From Prorocentrum cordatum (taxonomy: Eukaryota; Sar; Dinophyceae; Prorocentrales; Prorocentraceae), in assembly GCA_963575745.1 (NCBI GenBank), contig CAUYUJ010008080.1, positions 277,700 through 341,699 of the forward strand: 64,000 nt of DNA, in the 5' to 3' direction. The notes below the pieces were generated by a model. That model searched no databases. It had not been told where the DNA came from and worked only from the letters and a program-made list of their open reading frames with translations. This document shows, piece after piece, positions 54,132 through 63,900 of this stretch. The translations under genes and the position numbers were made by a program. The first letter of the stretch is position 1. Each line of letters opens with the position of its first letter.

Positions 54132-54946
54132 GCGGACCAGGGGGAGGGCGAGGAGGAGGGCAACGCCAGGAGGACTAACGGGCAAGCCAGTGACCTTTCG
54201 CGCTCAGGAGGGGCGTCGCGGGATCTCTCCTGGCCGCCGAGGAGTATTGATGGGGGCAAGAGGAGCGGCGTGAGGAGGCGGAGACGCCGCCAGTGGGATC
54301 GGCTGCTGACCGGGGCCGGCCGCGCGGTGGCCTCCGCGAGCAGCGCGGCGGGCGCCGGCGCCGGCGTCGCTGAGCACCGCGCGGGGGGCCAGCTGCAGCG
54401 CCCGGAGACCGGCATGGGTCGCCCAGGCGGACCAGGCACGGACAGGACAATTGTCTTCGCTACCATTGACATCGACGATGCAGGCCGACGCCAGAACGCC
54501 CGCGCGCCCACAAACAGCTGCAGGGCCACAACGTAGTGCACCAACGCCAACATCAGTGCGCGGCGCGCCGGCCGGCGTGCAACGGGCAGCGGCATCGCCG
54601 GCGCGTGGCCGCGTAGTCCAGGCATGAGGGCCGCGCGTGCTTCTGAGCGCTGGCCCCGAAGGGCCCGGCGGGCGCCGCTGTTCGAACAGAGACGCAAGGC
54701 GTCCGATTCCAGCATGCGCGTTCAGCAGAGATCGTCCAAGTCCAGCATGCATGTTCAGCAGATAGAGGAGGGGCTGCTGTGCGAGGCAGAGGCGCGTGCT
54801 CTGCTGTGGATTCAGTTGAACGAGAGGAATGCGCGGTTCCGTCAAGCAGAGCCAGAAGCAGAACCGGAGCACGCCAGCCAAGCAGAGCAGCAAGAACAGA
54901 CAAGCGAATACGGCCCACCAGAGCAGCAAGACTGGCCGAGTGAAAA

Positions 54947-55930
54947 TTGCCACTGTTGCTTGCAAGTTCAGCCAAAGCGATGTTGTCAGTGACCGCAACG
55001 GCAAATATAGCTACTTGGGTGCCGGGTGCGGCTGGAACTGCGCGGCGGTCATGGCCTCCTTGCGGAATGGAAGGCATGGGGGCGCCATTCAAAGCTGAAT
55101 GGGCATCGGCAGGGGCAGGGGGGGAGAAGGAATGGCCATCGTGCCGCGAGGCGGCGGGCCTGGTAGCGGCGGCGGAGTATCTGCGGCGCGCAGCAACCAG
55201 TGCTGCGGAGGAAGGAGGGCGGGGAGACGGAGCAGGGCGGCCCGAAGAACGCGCAAGCCGGGCCATGTGGGCCAGGAAGCGAAGAACATATCCGCGCGGA
55301 GGGCCACGCGTGGCTGCAGGAGTACCTGGGCATGTGGGTTCAACGAGGGCAGGAGTTCCGGCAGAACCACGTGCACTAGTGGGGCAAGCGACTGCAGCGG
55401 ATGGCGCCGTTGGCTCATTGCCAGAAGGAGGGGGGCATACGCAATGCAAGAGCTTCTTTGCACGCGCGTCGTGGTTGATAGGCGGGGCCGTTGTGCTGCG
55501 TCAAGGGTTCCTTAAAGCTCGTGACATGCCGCGCGCAGGCAGGAGGAGCATGACGGGCTGCTTGCATGGGCCCATGAACGAAGAGAATCTGAACGGCACC
55601 CTGCCAGCGATGCTGAGTGGAGCTGCGGGGTTGAATTTTAACAGCGACCTCCCGATTTTTTACGGGTTCCCCGTCGCGGAAGCCACGCGCGATGAGGTCG
55701 TGTGCGGAGAGCGGTGTTGGGAGACGGACCGGCCCATGGACATGGTGCTTGCAGCGCAGCGCGCGCAGAATGCTGCGGCGGGGTGCGCGGCGGATTATCA
55801 GTGCAAGCGGCGCGCGCCGTCGTTTGACGAGGTAAAGGAGATGAAGAAAGGTCGCCATGCGCTGGCGGAGCAGACGAAAGACAGGACCGCGGCGTATCGG
55901 GCAAATAGGCACATGAAGGTTCCTGAGTGA
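54947..55930 (+). pseudogene. N-terminal part of the helicase gene
   Basis: A 327-codon frame. Its second half is protein-like: ARASWLIGGAVVLRQGF, MTGCLHGPMNEENLNGTLPA, LNFNSDLPIFYGFPVAEATR, then AQRAQNAAAGCAADYQCKRR followed by FDEVKEMKKGRHAL. The D-Y-Q-x-K-R...F-x-EVKE-x-x-KG pattern is one I remember from dinoflagellate PIF1/Helitron-type proteins; its function is not known to me. The first half (54947-55400) is compositional and the start is uncertain. It ends at TGA 55928-55930; the continuation is one base shifted. Confidence 0.5.
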
Positions 55931-55931
55931 C

Positions 55932-57082
55932 ATGCACGGGAGAGGCGTGGTGCGGTCGGCGCAGGAGAGCGCGAACTTGCGCGCGTACAGGGGCCCCGGA
56001 GACGTGACCGCGGCCGAGAGTATCAAGACCGCGAAGACAGCCATGATGCCAATGGCTGAAGTAGTGCGTCTGGCGGAACGGCTGCGCGCCGACGGAGGAG
56101 GCGCGCCCGCCTTCGCATCGGGGCGTTGGAGGCGGACAAGCGGGAGGGCTCGGAGAAGGTGCGCATCGTCTCCAAGAGCCCGGTGTACTTGTACGGCATG
56201 CGCCCCATCGACGAACCGGGGGCGCCCGACCTGGCGCGGTTGTCGCCCTATGAGTTTCCGCGGCACTGGCGCGTGGAGTTGGCGGCGTACCCGCGAAGCG
56301 AGTTGGGAGTTGGGAGCGGCTGCGAGCGACGAGTGCCAGGCGACATCGACGCCGTCGGGCGCGCAGAAGGTTCGCGAGAGTAGCCGCGGGGATTTGGAAT
56401 CTGGGGCGGGCGACGTGAAGGGAGGGGCGCAGCTGCTGGCGGGGGGGGGGGGCATGTTGCGAAGGAAGGCGGGCGGGATGGGTGGGCGCCATTCCCCGGT
56501 ATCCCTGGGGCGGGGGCCCTGGGGCGCACGTGGGCGCTGGCGCGGAACGCGCGCCCGAGGAATCCCAGCTTCCACGGGGCGCCGCAGTCGAAGCGTGGAG
56601 CAGGTCAAGAAGACAGGAATGAGCCATTGCTGATGGCGTGCTTTCGGTCCTTCACTCGGCGCGAAGACGGAGGGGGTGGGGTGCCGCACCTGCGGGGCCT
56701 ATGCGGCGCGCACGGGTCGCGGGCAGAAGCGGCCATGCAGTGGCTCAAGCGGGGCGTGCCGTGTGAGGTAACGAAGAGGTACGTCCAGAACTACATGGGC
56801 GCGGTGGACATGCGACCGGCCACGGACGAAGATCTCGTCAAGCACGAAGACGAGCTCTATAGCGACGAAGAGTTGGGCCCGCGGATGGCGTGGGCGGCCG
56901 CGCGGCTGAAGACGCGCGTCGGGGCCGCGTCCATGGGGAAGGAAGACCGCCGGGTGAATGCAAGCGTGGAGGGCGAAAAAGAAACAAGCAAGGAGGCAAT
57001 GGCAACGGGCGACGCCGCGTGGGGCGACAGCATGAGTAGGAAGGCAGGAAGCGACGAAAGCGCGCAGGAGATGGCGCACTAG
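55932..57082 (+). pseudogene. Central region of the helicase gene
   Basis: Continues as RGVVRSAQESANLRAYRGPG then DVTAAESIKTAKTAMMPMAE (frame 3), then in frame 2 KVRIVSKSPVYLYGMRPIDE and LSPYEFPRHWRVELAAYP (56126-56300). A short frame 3 piece (DECQATSTPSGAQKVRE) follows. Frame 2 then runs open through RDGWAPFPGIPGAGALGRTW and LLMACFRSFTRREDGG to AMQWLKRGVPCEVTKRYVQN and ends at the stop 57080-57082. A conserved region of this type lies upstream of the helicase in related proteins. Two frameshifts and two stops. Confidence 0.6.
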
Positions 57083-57099
57083 CGCGGGGCGACGACGAA

Positions 57100-59349
57100 G
57101 TGAAGCAGGCGCAGGCAGCGGCAGCCGCGTCGAGAGCTCGGGAAGGGGAAGGCGGGTCGGAAGAGGGCATGGCCCCAGAGGTCGCTGCGGGAGAGAAGGC
57201 GACGGCGTCGCGCGGGCGCAGGTGGAAACGCCAGCTCGCTGCTGGTGGGCTCAATGCGGGTCAACGGAGTATTGTTGAGAAAGTGGCCGATCGGGTTCTG
57301 GCGCAGGAGTTCTCGCCCCCGGCGCGGGGGCAGAAGGTGGCCGAGAAAGGCGCGGGAATGGAGCCTCTGTTGTGGGTTCTGCGCGGTGGCCCAGGGGCGG
57401 GGGAGAGTTTCGTAATTGGCAAGATTCGGAGGGAGCTGTTCGAGAAGGAGATGGGGTGGCATTGACTTCCAGGTAGCAGCTTTGCAGGCCGCCAATGCGT
57501 CAGCGCTGGGCGGGAACACCATTCACAGTGCATTTGGACTGGGTGTGAATATGACGAAGGGACCTGTCGCAGACGGTGAGAAGGACGCCGAGGCGCAGAG
57601 GCAGACGAAGACGGAGGTGGCTGCGCAGCGAATGTCGCAGTGGAAGTGGCTCATCGTTGACGAGGTGAGCATATTGAGCGCGAATTTTCTGGCAGAGCTG
57701 GATTCGCAGCTACGGTCATGTATGTCTGCAGCGAGCGATGCAAAGGTGGGATGGGGGCGGCGCAGACAGGCCCTTCGGGGGCGTGAACGTGCTATTCAGC
57801 GGGGATTTTTATCAGTTGGACCCGCCGTCGGGAACGGCAATCAATGCGCTGCCCGCGCCGTATCTCAAAAATGCGAGGAAGTGCGCGCCGGGAGCTACAG
57901 AGGATCACGGGCAACGCATTTTCTGGGGAGCGGGTGGCGAAGGGGCAGTTCAAGGCATAACAGAACTGACGGAGTGCAAGCGCGTGGAGGACCAGGGTGG
58001 CTGGTTTCTAGGGGTGCAAGACGAGTTCCGTCGCGGAGAGCTGACCGAGCGGACGCGTAATTTCTTGCATGGCAGGCCAACGGACGTGCCAGGATCATGG
58101 GTGAGCGGCGCCCCGCAGCGCGGGAACGCGCGTTGTGGAGCGATGGTAGAGGAAATTGTGAAGAACAATGCTCTAGAGTGCGGGGCTTGCAAAGCTGTGC
58201 GAGAGAAGAGGAAGCTGGTGGCGACGTCGCCGGAGGGCGCGCGATTCAGGGAGGAGAGGTTTGTGGAGGCCGTTGCGATTTATGCGAACCAGGACATTCG
58301 GTGTCACGTTGGGAAGCAGAGAGCAGTGCAATGGGCGAGGGAACGGGGAGAACAGATTCTGCGGGTCGCTGGGAGAGACCGGCCCTGCCATGGGGAGCAG
58401 CAAAGGCGGCCGTTCACGGTGGGGGATAAAATGCGGTGGCTTGCCAGGGTGGCTCCCGTTGGCGAAAGGGATGCCCGTGGCGCTTGGAGATGATTTGGAT
58501 AGGTCGAGGAAACAGCTGCTGCGGGGGCGCACAGCGACGATTCATGGATGGGTGTAGCACGAGGACGAGTTCGTGGGAGACGCGGACGAAGAGGTCTTGT
58601 CGCACGTGCCCAAGATGATAGTGTTGGATTTCCATGCGAACGAGTGGCGCCTGCCAGGGTGGGAACCGGGGCTGTGCCCAATTTTCCCTTCAAAGGGGCG
58701 CCTGTGGTTTTTGGGTGAGTGTCGGGGGCGTCCAGCGTTGGGCGTGAAGCGCGCGCAGTTCATGATTGCTCCAGCGTTGGCAGTCGCAGCCCACGCCGCG
58801 CAAGGGAGGGCCATGTGCGCTGCTATTGCGGATCTGGAGAGAGGGCGCGGCGCAAGTTGGATGTGCAGTTACGCGGCCATTGCGCGGTCCCGGAGGCGGG
58901 GTGACTTGTTGATTTTCCGGCCTTTTGATAGGAGGCCGTGCAACGAAGGCGAGATGCCGGGCGCGCAGAAGCTGTTGCAGGTGCTTCGCGGGGAGAAAGT
59001 GGACTGGGAGGAGTGGGGGGCGAAGCTGATGCCGCGCGATCAGCGCGGGCGTTGCCGACGACGGCTGCTGGCGGAGGCGTTCGCGAAGTGCGAGTTCCAG
59101 CGGGGGGAGAGGCCGGCGTTTTGTAAAGAGTGCACCGCCGAGATGAAGAGCCGGGGCGAGAAATGGCGCAAGACGTGCGACGGATGGGCAACGAAAGCGC
59201 AGGGCGATGGAGGCGTGCAGGGGGGCGGCGATGGGGGCGTGGCAGGTGTTGGCGATGAGGTCGACGCGAAAAGAATTCGGACCTTGTGCTGCGTCAAGTG
59301 CAGCGGTGTCAAAGGGCAACAGAAGTCTCGCCGTTGCAGCGCGAAATGA
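57100..59349 (+). pseudogene. PIF1-like DNA helicase domain
   Basis: PIF1-family SF1B helicases unwind DNA 5' to 3' using ATP. Landmarks in order: LNAGQRSIVEKVADRVLAQE; Walker A as RGGPGAGES (57382-57408), with the catalytic Lys replaced by Glu (GAG at 57403-57405); FQVAALQAANASALGGNTIH; Walker B KWLIVDEVSILS near 57645; GVNVLFSGDFYQLDPP (motif III) near 57790; TELTECKRVEDQGGWFLGVQ; RAQFMIAPALAVAAHAAQG and CSYAAIARSRRRGDLLIFRP (motifs V-VI). A cysteine-rich end (CKECTAEM, CCVKCSGVKG) closes the frame at 59349. Frame changes at about 57465, 57790 and 58500. Confidence 0.85.
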
Positions 59350-59974
59350 GCCGAGAGCGCGGCAAAGTGCGTTGTTCGAGCGATGACTGTCTGGCACTAT
59401 GCCCAGAGGAGGCGGAGATGTCCGAAGCCCAGAAGAAGCACAAAGCAGCAGGGGAGAGGTTGTGTCGGAAATGTGCGGAAGAACGTGAGAGGACGACGCG
59501 CGAGTCGAATGATAGGAAACGCGTGGGCCAAGTGCTCTGTTCGAGCGATGACTGTCTGGCGGCATTCCCAGAGGGGGCGGAGATGTGCGATGCTCAAAAG
59601 AAGCGCAAAGCAGCAGGGGAGAGGCTACGTCGGAGGTGCGCGGAAGAGCGCGAGAGGACGACGCGCGAGCTGAACGATAGGAAGCGGAAAGCTGAGGCGG
59701 ACGCTAAGCCGCTGACGTGCGCGGCGTGCGGAGGAGCGTTCTTTCGGACGCGAAACATTTGAAGCCAGCGCAAGTGGAACGTCGAAAGACGAAACAACTC
59801 AAAGTGGCGTGCGGGGGCTGTGAGAAACTCGGGTTCACAGCGCGCAGTTGCCGAGCGCATCAGTGCAGCGGCGCTTGCGAGAGGAGACTGCCGAAGTCGG
59901 CGTTTCCAGGGAACTCTGCCAATGTCGCGCGCGACGAAAAGAAGGGCACCCTGATGTGCAATGCATGCAAATGA
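59350..59974 (+). pseudogene. Tandem cysteine-module tail of the helicase gene
   Basis: 59286-59762 encodes two 55-residue modules in register: CSSDDCLALCPEEAEM...LCRKCAEERERTTRE and CSSDDCLAAFPEGAEM...RRRCAEERERTTRE, exactly 165 bp apart (59373 and 59538). LTCAACGGAFF follows. After a frameshift near 59750 the reading continues as QVERRKTKQLKVACGGCEKL, CRAHQCSGACERRLPKSAF and LMCNACK, ending at 59974. Pairs C-x4-C and C-x2-C suggest zinc binding. The tail probably binds nucleic acid or protein partners (inference). The second module has lost the second Cys (Phe) and the first Cys of the C-x2-C pair (Arg). Confidence 0.7.
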
Positions 59975-60116
59975 TGCCCAATCGGGCGCGCGTGCTGGGG
60001 AGGAAAAGGAGGGCGGGGAGAGAAGGGGGAGGGGGTGCGGAGGATGGGGGGGAGAAGAATCGGAAAGGATCGGGAGAGGAGGAGGGCGGGCAATGAAACG
60101 AAGGGAGAGGAGGGGG

Positions 60117-60170
60117 GGACGAGGAGGAGGTGGAGGAGGAGGAGGAGGAGGAAGAGGAGGAGGGGGATAC
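60117..60170. repeat. (GGA)n microsatellite
   Basis: GGA tract just beyond the helicase gene. 59975-60116 is purine-rich. Confidence 0.9.
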
Positions 60171-60185
60171 TGAGATGAGGCTCTG

Positions 60186-60412
60186 GGTTCTGGGTTATGG
60201 GTTAGAGGCTTCTTGTTTGTGTATCGGGGTATCGCGGCACGGCTCTCGGGGGCCTCTGGAAGGCAATGTTGAAGCCACCTGGGAGCCGAGGTGGAGGGGG
60301 GGGACGAGGGGGGCACAGAGAGAAGGTTCAGAGTCATGGGTTATGGTTTAGAGGCATCTTGTATGCGTATCGGGATCTCGCGGCGCGGCTCTCGGGGGCC
60401 TCTGGAATGTAG
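60186..60412. repeat. 85-bp direct repeat
   Basis: GGGTTAGAGGCTTCTTGTTT...GTATCGGGGTATCGCGGCAC (60186-60270) and its variant TGGTTTAGAGGCATCTTGTA...GTATCGGGATCTCGCGGCGC (60325-60412), both followed by GGCTCTCGGGGGCCTCTGGA. Offset about 140 bp. Confidence 0.85.
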
Positions 60413-60439
60413 TTTTGACACCACTTGGGGGCCGTTTCG

Positions 60440-60990
60440 GAGCCTCTGGGGGGCTTCTTGGGTTTTTTTTGGGGCGTCTGGGGGGAGTCTTGGGGGCTTC
60501 AGGCGGCCTCGGGGGGCACACTTGGGGCCGCCTTGGGATCCTTGGGGCGGAAAGCTGTTTTTTTTGAATGTTTGGTCGCCCTCTTGGGTTTCTCTTGGTG
60601 CAGTTTTGGAGCCCTCTTGGGCCGTCTTGGGGACCCCTTGGGCCGTCTTGGGGCCATTTGGGGCCGTCTTGGGGCCGTCTTGGGGGTCTCTTGTGCCGTC
60701 TTGTGGCTGTCTTCGGGGCCTCTTGGGCCGTGTTGGAGCGTCGGGAAGCCGAAAAGGCGAAATGACAAACAACACAGAAAAACACAATGGAACATCTACA
60801 ATGTTAGCCTCTTGAGGCCCTCTTGGAGGGCTTGTTTGGGACCTCTTGGGCCGTCTTGGAGGCCTCTTGGCCAATCTCGGGGCCATCTTGGGCGTCTTGG
60901 AGCACATGTGTGGCGTCTCGGGGCCCTCGTGGGCCGTCTTGGAGGCCTCTTGGGGCCTTTTTGCCCCGTCTTGAGGCCATCTTGGGCCCG
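60440..60990. repeat. Minisatellite (CTTGGGGCCGTCTTGGG)n
   Basis: Degenerate 15-18 bp units containing GCCGTCTTGGGG, GGCCTCTTGGGCCG and similar. The minus strand reads as PKTAQDGPK-type repeats, which are artefacts. Relatives occur at 48410-48850. Confidence 0.85.
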
Positions 60991-61014
60991 GAAAAACCTC
61001 GTGATGCGGTCGCG

Positions 61015-61095
61015 CCGGGTCGGGGGGGGGGCCGGGGGGGGGGGTTCAATTCTCCGGTTTAGGTCTCCGGGGGGGGGGGGGGGTAGCGGGGGGGA
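61015..61095. repeat. G-run cluster
   Basis: At least three runs of 9 or more G on the plus strand, separated by short linkers. Strong G-quadruplex potential. Confidence 0.9.
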
Positions 61096-61764
61096 AAACT
61101 ATCTCACACGCCTAGAGACCCACAAGGGGTCGGCGGATTTCTTATGTGTATTATTAGTATTATCATTATCATCCTACTTACGGTCGTTATTCTTATCACT
61201 ATTGTCGTAACATTATGTTTGTTCTTCTTGCCCCTTGGGCTACCAGTCGTATTCCTCTTCCTCTTCTCCGTTCCCCCCTCATCTTTCTGTCCTCTTCCTC
61301 GTCCCTCCCCTCCCCGTCACCCTCCGCGCCAGGACCCTCCGCCGCGTCGCCTGTGCCCTCGCCGGCCTCGCCGACCGCGTCGCCGAACCAGTCGTCAGGC
61401 CCCGCGGGGGGGGGGGCGGAAGGGGACAAGGTTTTCCTTGCCCGGGCTCGCCGCCGCCACTCCTCCTCCTCCTCCTCCCCCTTCTCCTCCACCAGGCCCT
61501 GCATGCGAGAATTGCTCCTTCCACATCGGTCGGTTGGCTCGGGCACTTCGGGCGAGAAGGGTCAGCACAGCCTGGTGAGTCAGAGGTCACGACCAACATT
61601 CGAGCCAGAAGTTAACGAATTCACACGCATTCGCACCACTGAGGGACGGGCATGATGGTATATGTGTTATCATGTGCACACTCGCCGCGTCGTACGCGGC
61701 CAACGCCTCGTAACACAATTCACACCAGAAGGGGGGTCAACTACTTGTAGATGGAAGAACATAA
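61096..61764. other. No recognisable gene
   Basis: ATT/ATC-rich stretch at 61140-61215, then GC-rich and CTCCTC sequence near 61460-61495. Competing frames, none supported. Confidence 0.45.
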
Positions 61765-62318
61765 GGTGGAGGAGGAGGAGGAGGCGGAGGAGGAGGAGGA
61801 GGAGGAGGAGGACGAGGAGAAGGAGGAGGAGGAGGAGGGGGAGGAGTCGGAGGAGGGAGGAGGTGAGGGCGGGAGCGAGGAGCGAGGACGAGGAGCGGGA
61901 GGGTAGGAAGCGGGGAGAGGGGTAGGAAGCGGGGAGGAGGATGCGGGAGGAGGAGAAGAAGAGGAGGAGGCGGGAGGAGGAGGGAGGAGGACGAGGTCCG
62001 AGGACGAGGACTGTGGAGGAGGCACGGATGGAGGCACGACGTGAAGGAGGCACGATGATGGAGGAAGCGAGGAGGAGGACGAGGAAGCGAGGAGGAGAAG
62101 GAGCGAGCGAGGAGCGAGGAGGAGGAGGAGGAGGGGGGCAAGGAGGAGGGGTGAGGAAGAGGAGGCGGGAGGAGGAGGAGCGGAGGAGGAGGTGTAGGAG
62201 GAGGAGGAGGAGGAGGAGGAGGGTTGGAGGAGGAGGAGGGGGTGGAGGAGGAGGAGGAGCGAGGCGGAGCGAGGAGGAGCGAGGAGGAGCGAGGAGAAGC
62301 GAGGAGCGAGGAGAAGTA
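61765..62318. repeat. (GGA)n/(GCGAGGA)n tract
   Basis: About 550 bp of purine-rich units (GGAGGAGGAG, GCGAGGAGGAGC, GGAGGAAGCGAGG), nearly free of pyrimidine pairs on the plus strand. Confidence 0.9.
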
Positions 62319-62369
62319 GGATGATGCTGATGATGTTGCTGCTGATGATGATGGTGCTGATCATGCTGC

Positions 62370-62437
<68 letters not shown>

Positions 62438-62700
62438 CGGCTGATGCTGATGCTGATGATGCTGCTGATGATGCTTCTGCTGATGATGCTGATGATGCTG
62501 GTGCTGATACTGATGATGAGGATGAGGAGGATAATGATGATGATGATGATGGTGATGATGATGCTGCTGCTGATGATGCTGATGATGTTGATGATGCTGA
62601 TGATGATGATGATGCTGATGATGCCGATGATGATGATGCTGATGATGCTGATGATGATGATGATGATGATGATGGTATTGGTGGTGATGATGCTGCTGAC

Positions 62701-62750
<50 letters not shown>

Positions 62751-63520
62751 GGATACTGATGCTGTGGATGACGATTATGATGCTGATGACGATAATGAGG
62801 ATGAGGATGATGATGGTGCCGATGATGAGGATGATGCTGATGATGATCGCGGCGATGGTGATGATGCTGACGACGATGATGCTGATGCTGCTGATGATGA
62901 TGATAATGATGTTGATGATGATGATTATGATGATGATGCTGATGATGATGCTGCTGATGATGATGCTGATTGTGATGATGATGATGATGATGATGCTGAT
63001 GATGATGCTGATGAGGAGGAGGAGGAGGAAGGGGAGGAGGAGAGGGGATGCGGGAGGAGCGAGGAGCGAGAAGCGGGATGAGGAGGGGGATGCCGATGAT
63101 GATGATGCTGATGATAATGCTGATGATGCTGATGATGCCGATGCTGATGATGATGATGATGATGCTGATGATGCCGATGCTGATGATGATGATGCTGATG
63201 ATGATGATGATGATGATGATTGTGGTGGTGATGACGTTGATTCTGATGATGGTGATGATGATAATGATGATGATGATGCCGATGATGACGATGATGACGG
63301 TGATGACGGTGATGACGGTGATGACAATGATGACGATGACGATGACGATGATGATGCTGATGATGATGATGATGGCGACGATGAAGATGATGATGATGAC
63401 GATGATGATGCTGATGGTGCTGATGATGATGCTGGTGATGAGGATGATGATGATGCTGACTGATGCTGTGCTGATGCTGATGACTGCTGCTGCTGATGAT
63501 GCTGATGATGATGATGATGT

Positions 63521-63605
<85 letters not shown>

Positions 63606-63606
63606 A
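62319..63606. repeat. (GAT)n/(GCTGAT)n tract
   Basis: About 1.29 kb of GATGAT, GCTGAT and GACGAT units, with one GGAGGA interlude near 63013-63090. The 725-codon minus frame is poly-Ser/Ile/His and is an artefact. Confidence 0.95.
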
Positions 63607-63644
63607 ATAATTATGATGTTTATAATGATGATGAGAGGAGGGGA

Positions 63645-63716
63645 GGATGGAGGAGGAAGGAGGAACGCGGGCCGACGTCTCTTCAAAACGAGGACCCAAC
63701 ACCACAGGATGATTGG
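63645..63716 (-). repeat. Dispersed 65-bp element, copy 3
   Basis: Reverse complement reads CCCAATCATCCTGTGGTGTT, GGGTCCTCGTTTTGAAGAGA and GTCGGCCCGCGTTCCTCC, then a pyrimidine tract (CTTCCTCCTCC). Same structure as copies at 35262 and 37062. Confidence 0.85.
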
Positions 63717-63759
63717 GAACAAAAACATCGGGTGTTTTGAGAGAATCGGGACGGAGGTT

Positions 63760-63900
63760 CTTTTTTGTAGTTTTTGGCCTCTCGGGCCCCTCACCAGGCC
63801 TCGGGTGCGTCGAACAAACAACTCGGGACGAACAACTGGTCCTGGGGAAGTGGTCGGGAGGTCGGGGGCCCGTGTCTCGAACAAATCGAGACGTCGGATG
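63760..63900 (+). repeat. Dispersed repeat 'GGGCCCTCGCTGGGCC', copy 4
   Basis: TTTTTGGCCTCTCGGGCCCC, CACCAGGCCTCGG, AACAAACAACTCGGGACGAA, TGGTCCTGGGGAAGTGGTCG, GGAGGTCGGGGGCCCGTGTC and AAATCGAGACGTCGGATGTC in family order. The final TCGGATGTCTGGG/GACATCGGACTTCTGGG at 63894-63931 is a short inverted echo. Confidence 0.8.

Larger units (their letters stand above)
54600..59975 (+). mobile_element. PIF1-like helicase element (possibly Helitron-related), broken
   Basis: A plus-strand coding region about 5 kb long. It comprises an N-terminal part of unknown function, a central region with AQRAQNAAAGCAADYQCKRR and SPYEFPRHWRVEL, a PIF1-like helicase and a tail of cysteine modules. Coding jumps between frames at about 55930, 56290, 57465, 57790, 58500 and 59345 and has stops at 55930, 56383 and 57082, so it is a pseudogene, a gene with unrecognised short introns, or carries sequencing errors. 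PIF1-type helicases with similar upstream regions occur in Helitron transposons; no HUH Rep endonuclease motif could be found here, so Helitron identity is unproven. Element ends not determined. Confidence 0.65.

Noticed and set aside
54204-55449. 266- and 298-codon minus frames
   Set aside because: They are antisense to the better supported plus-strand helicase gene and have alanine/arginine-rich shadow composition.
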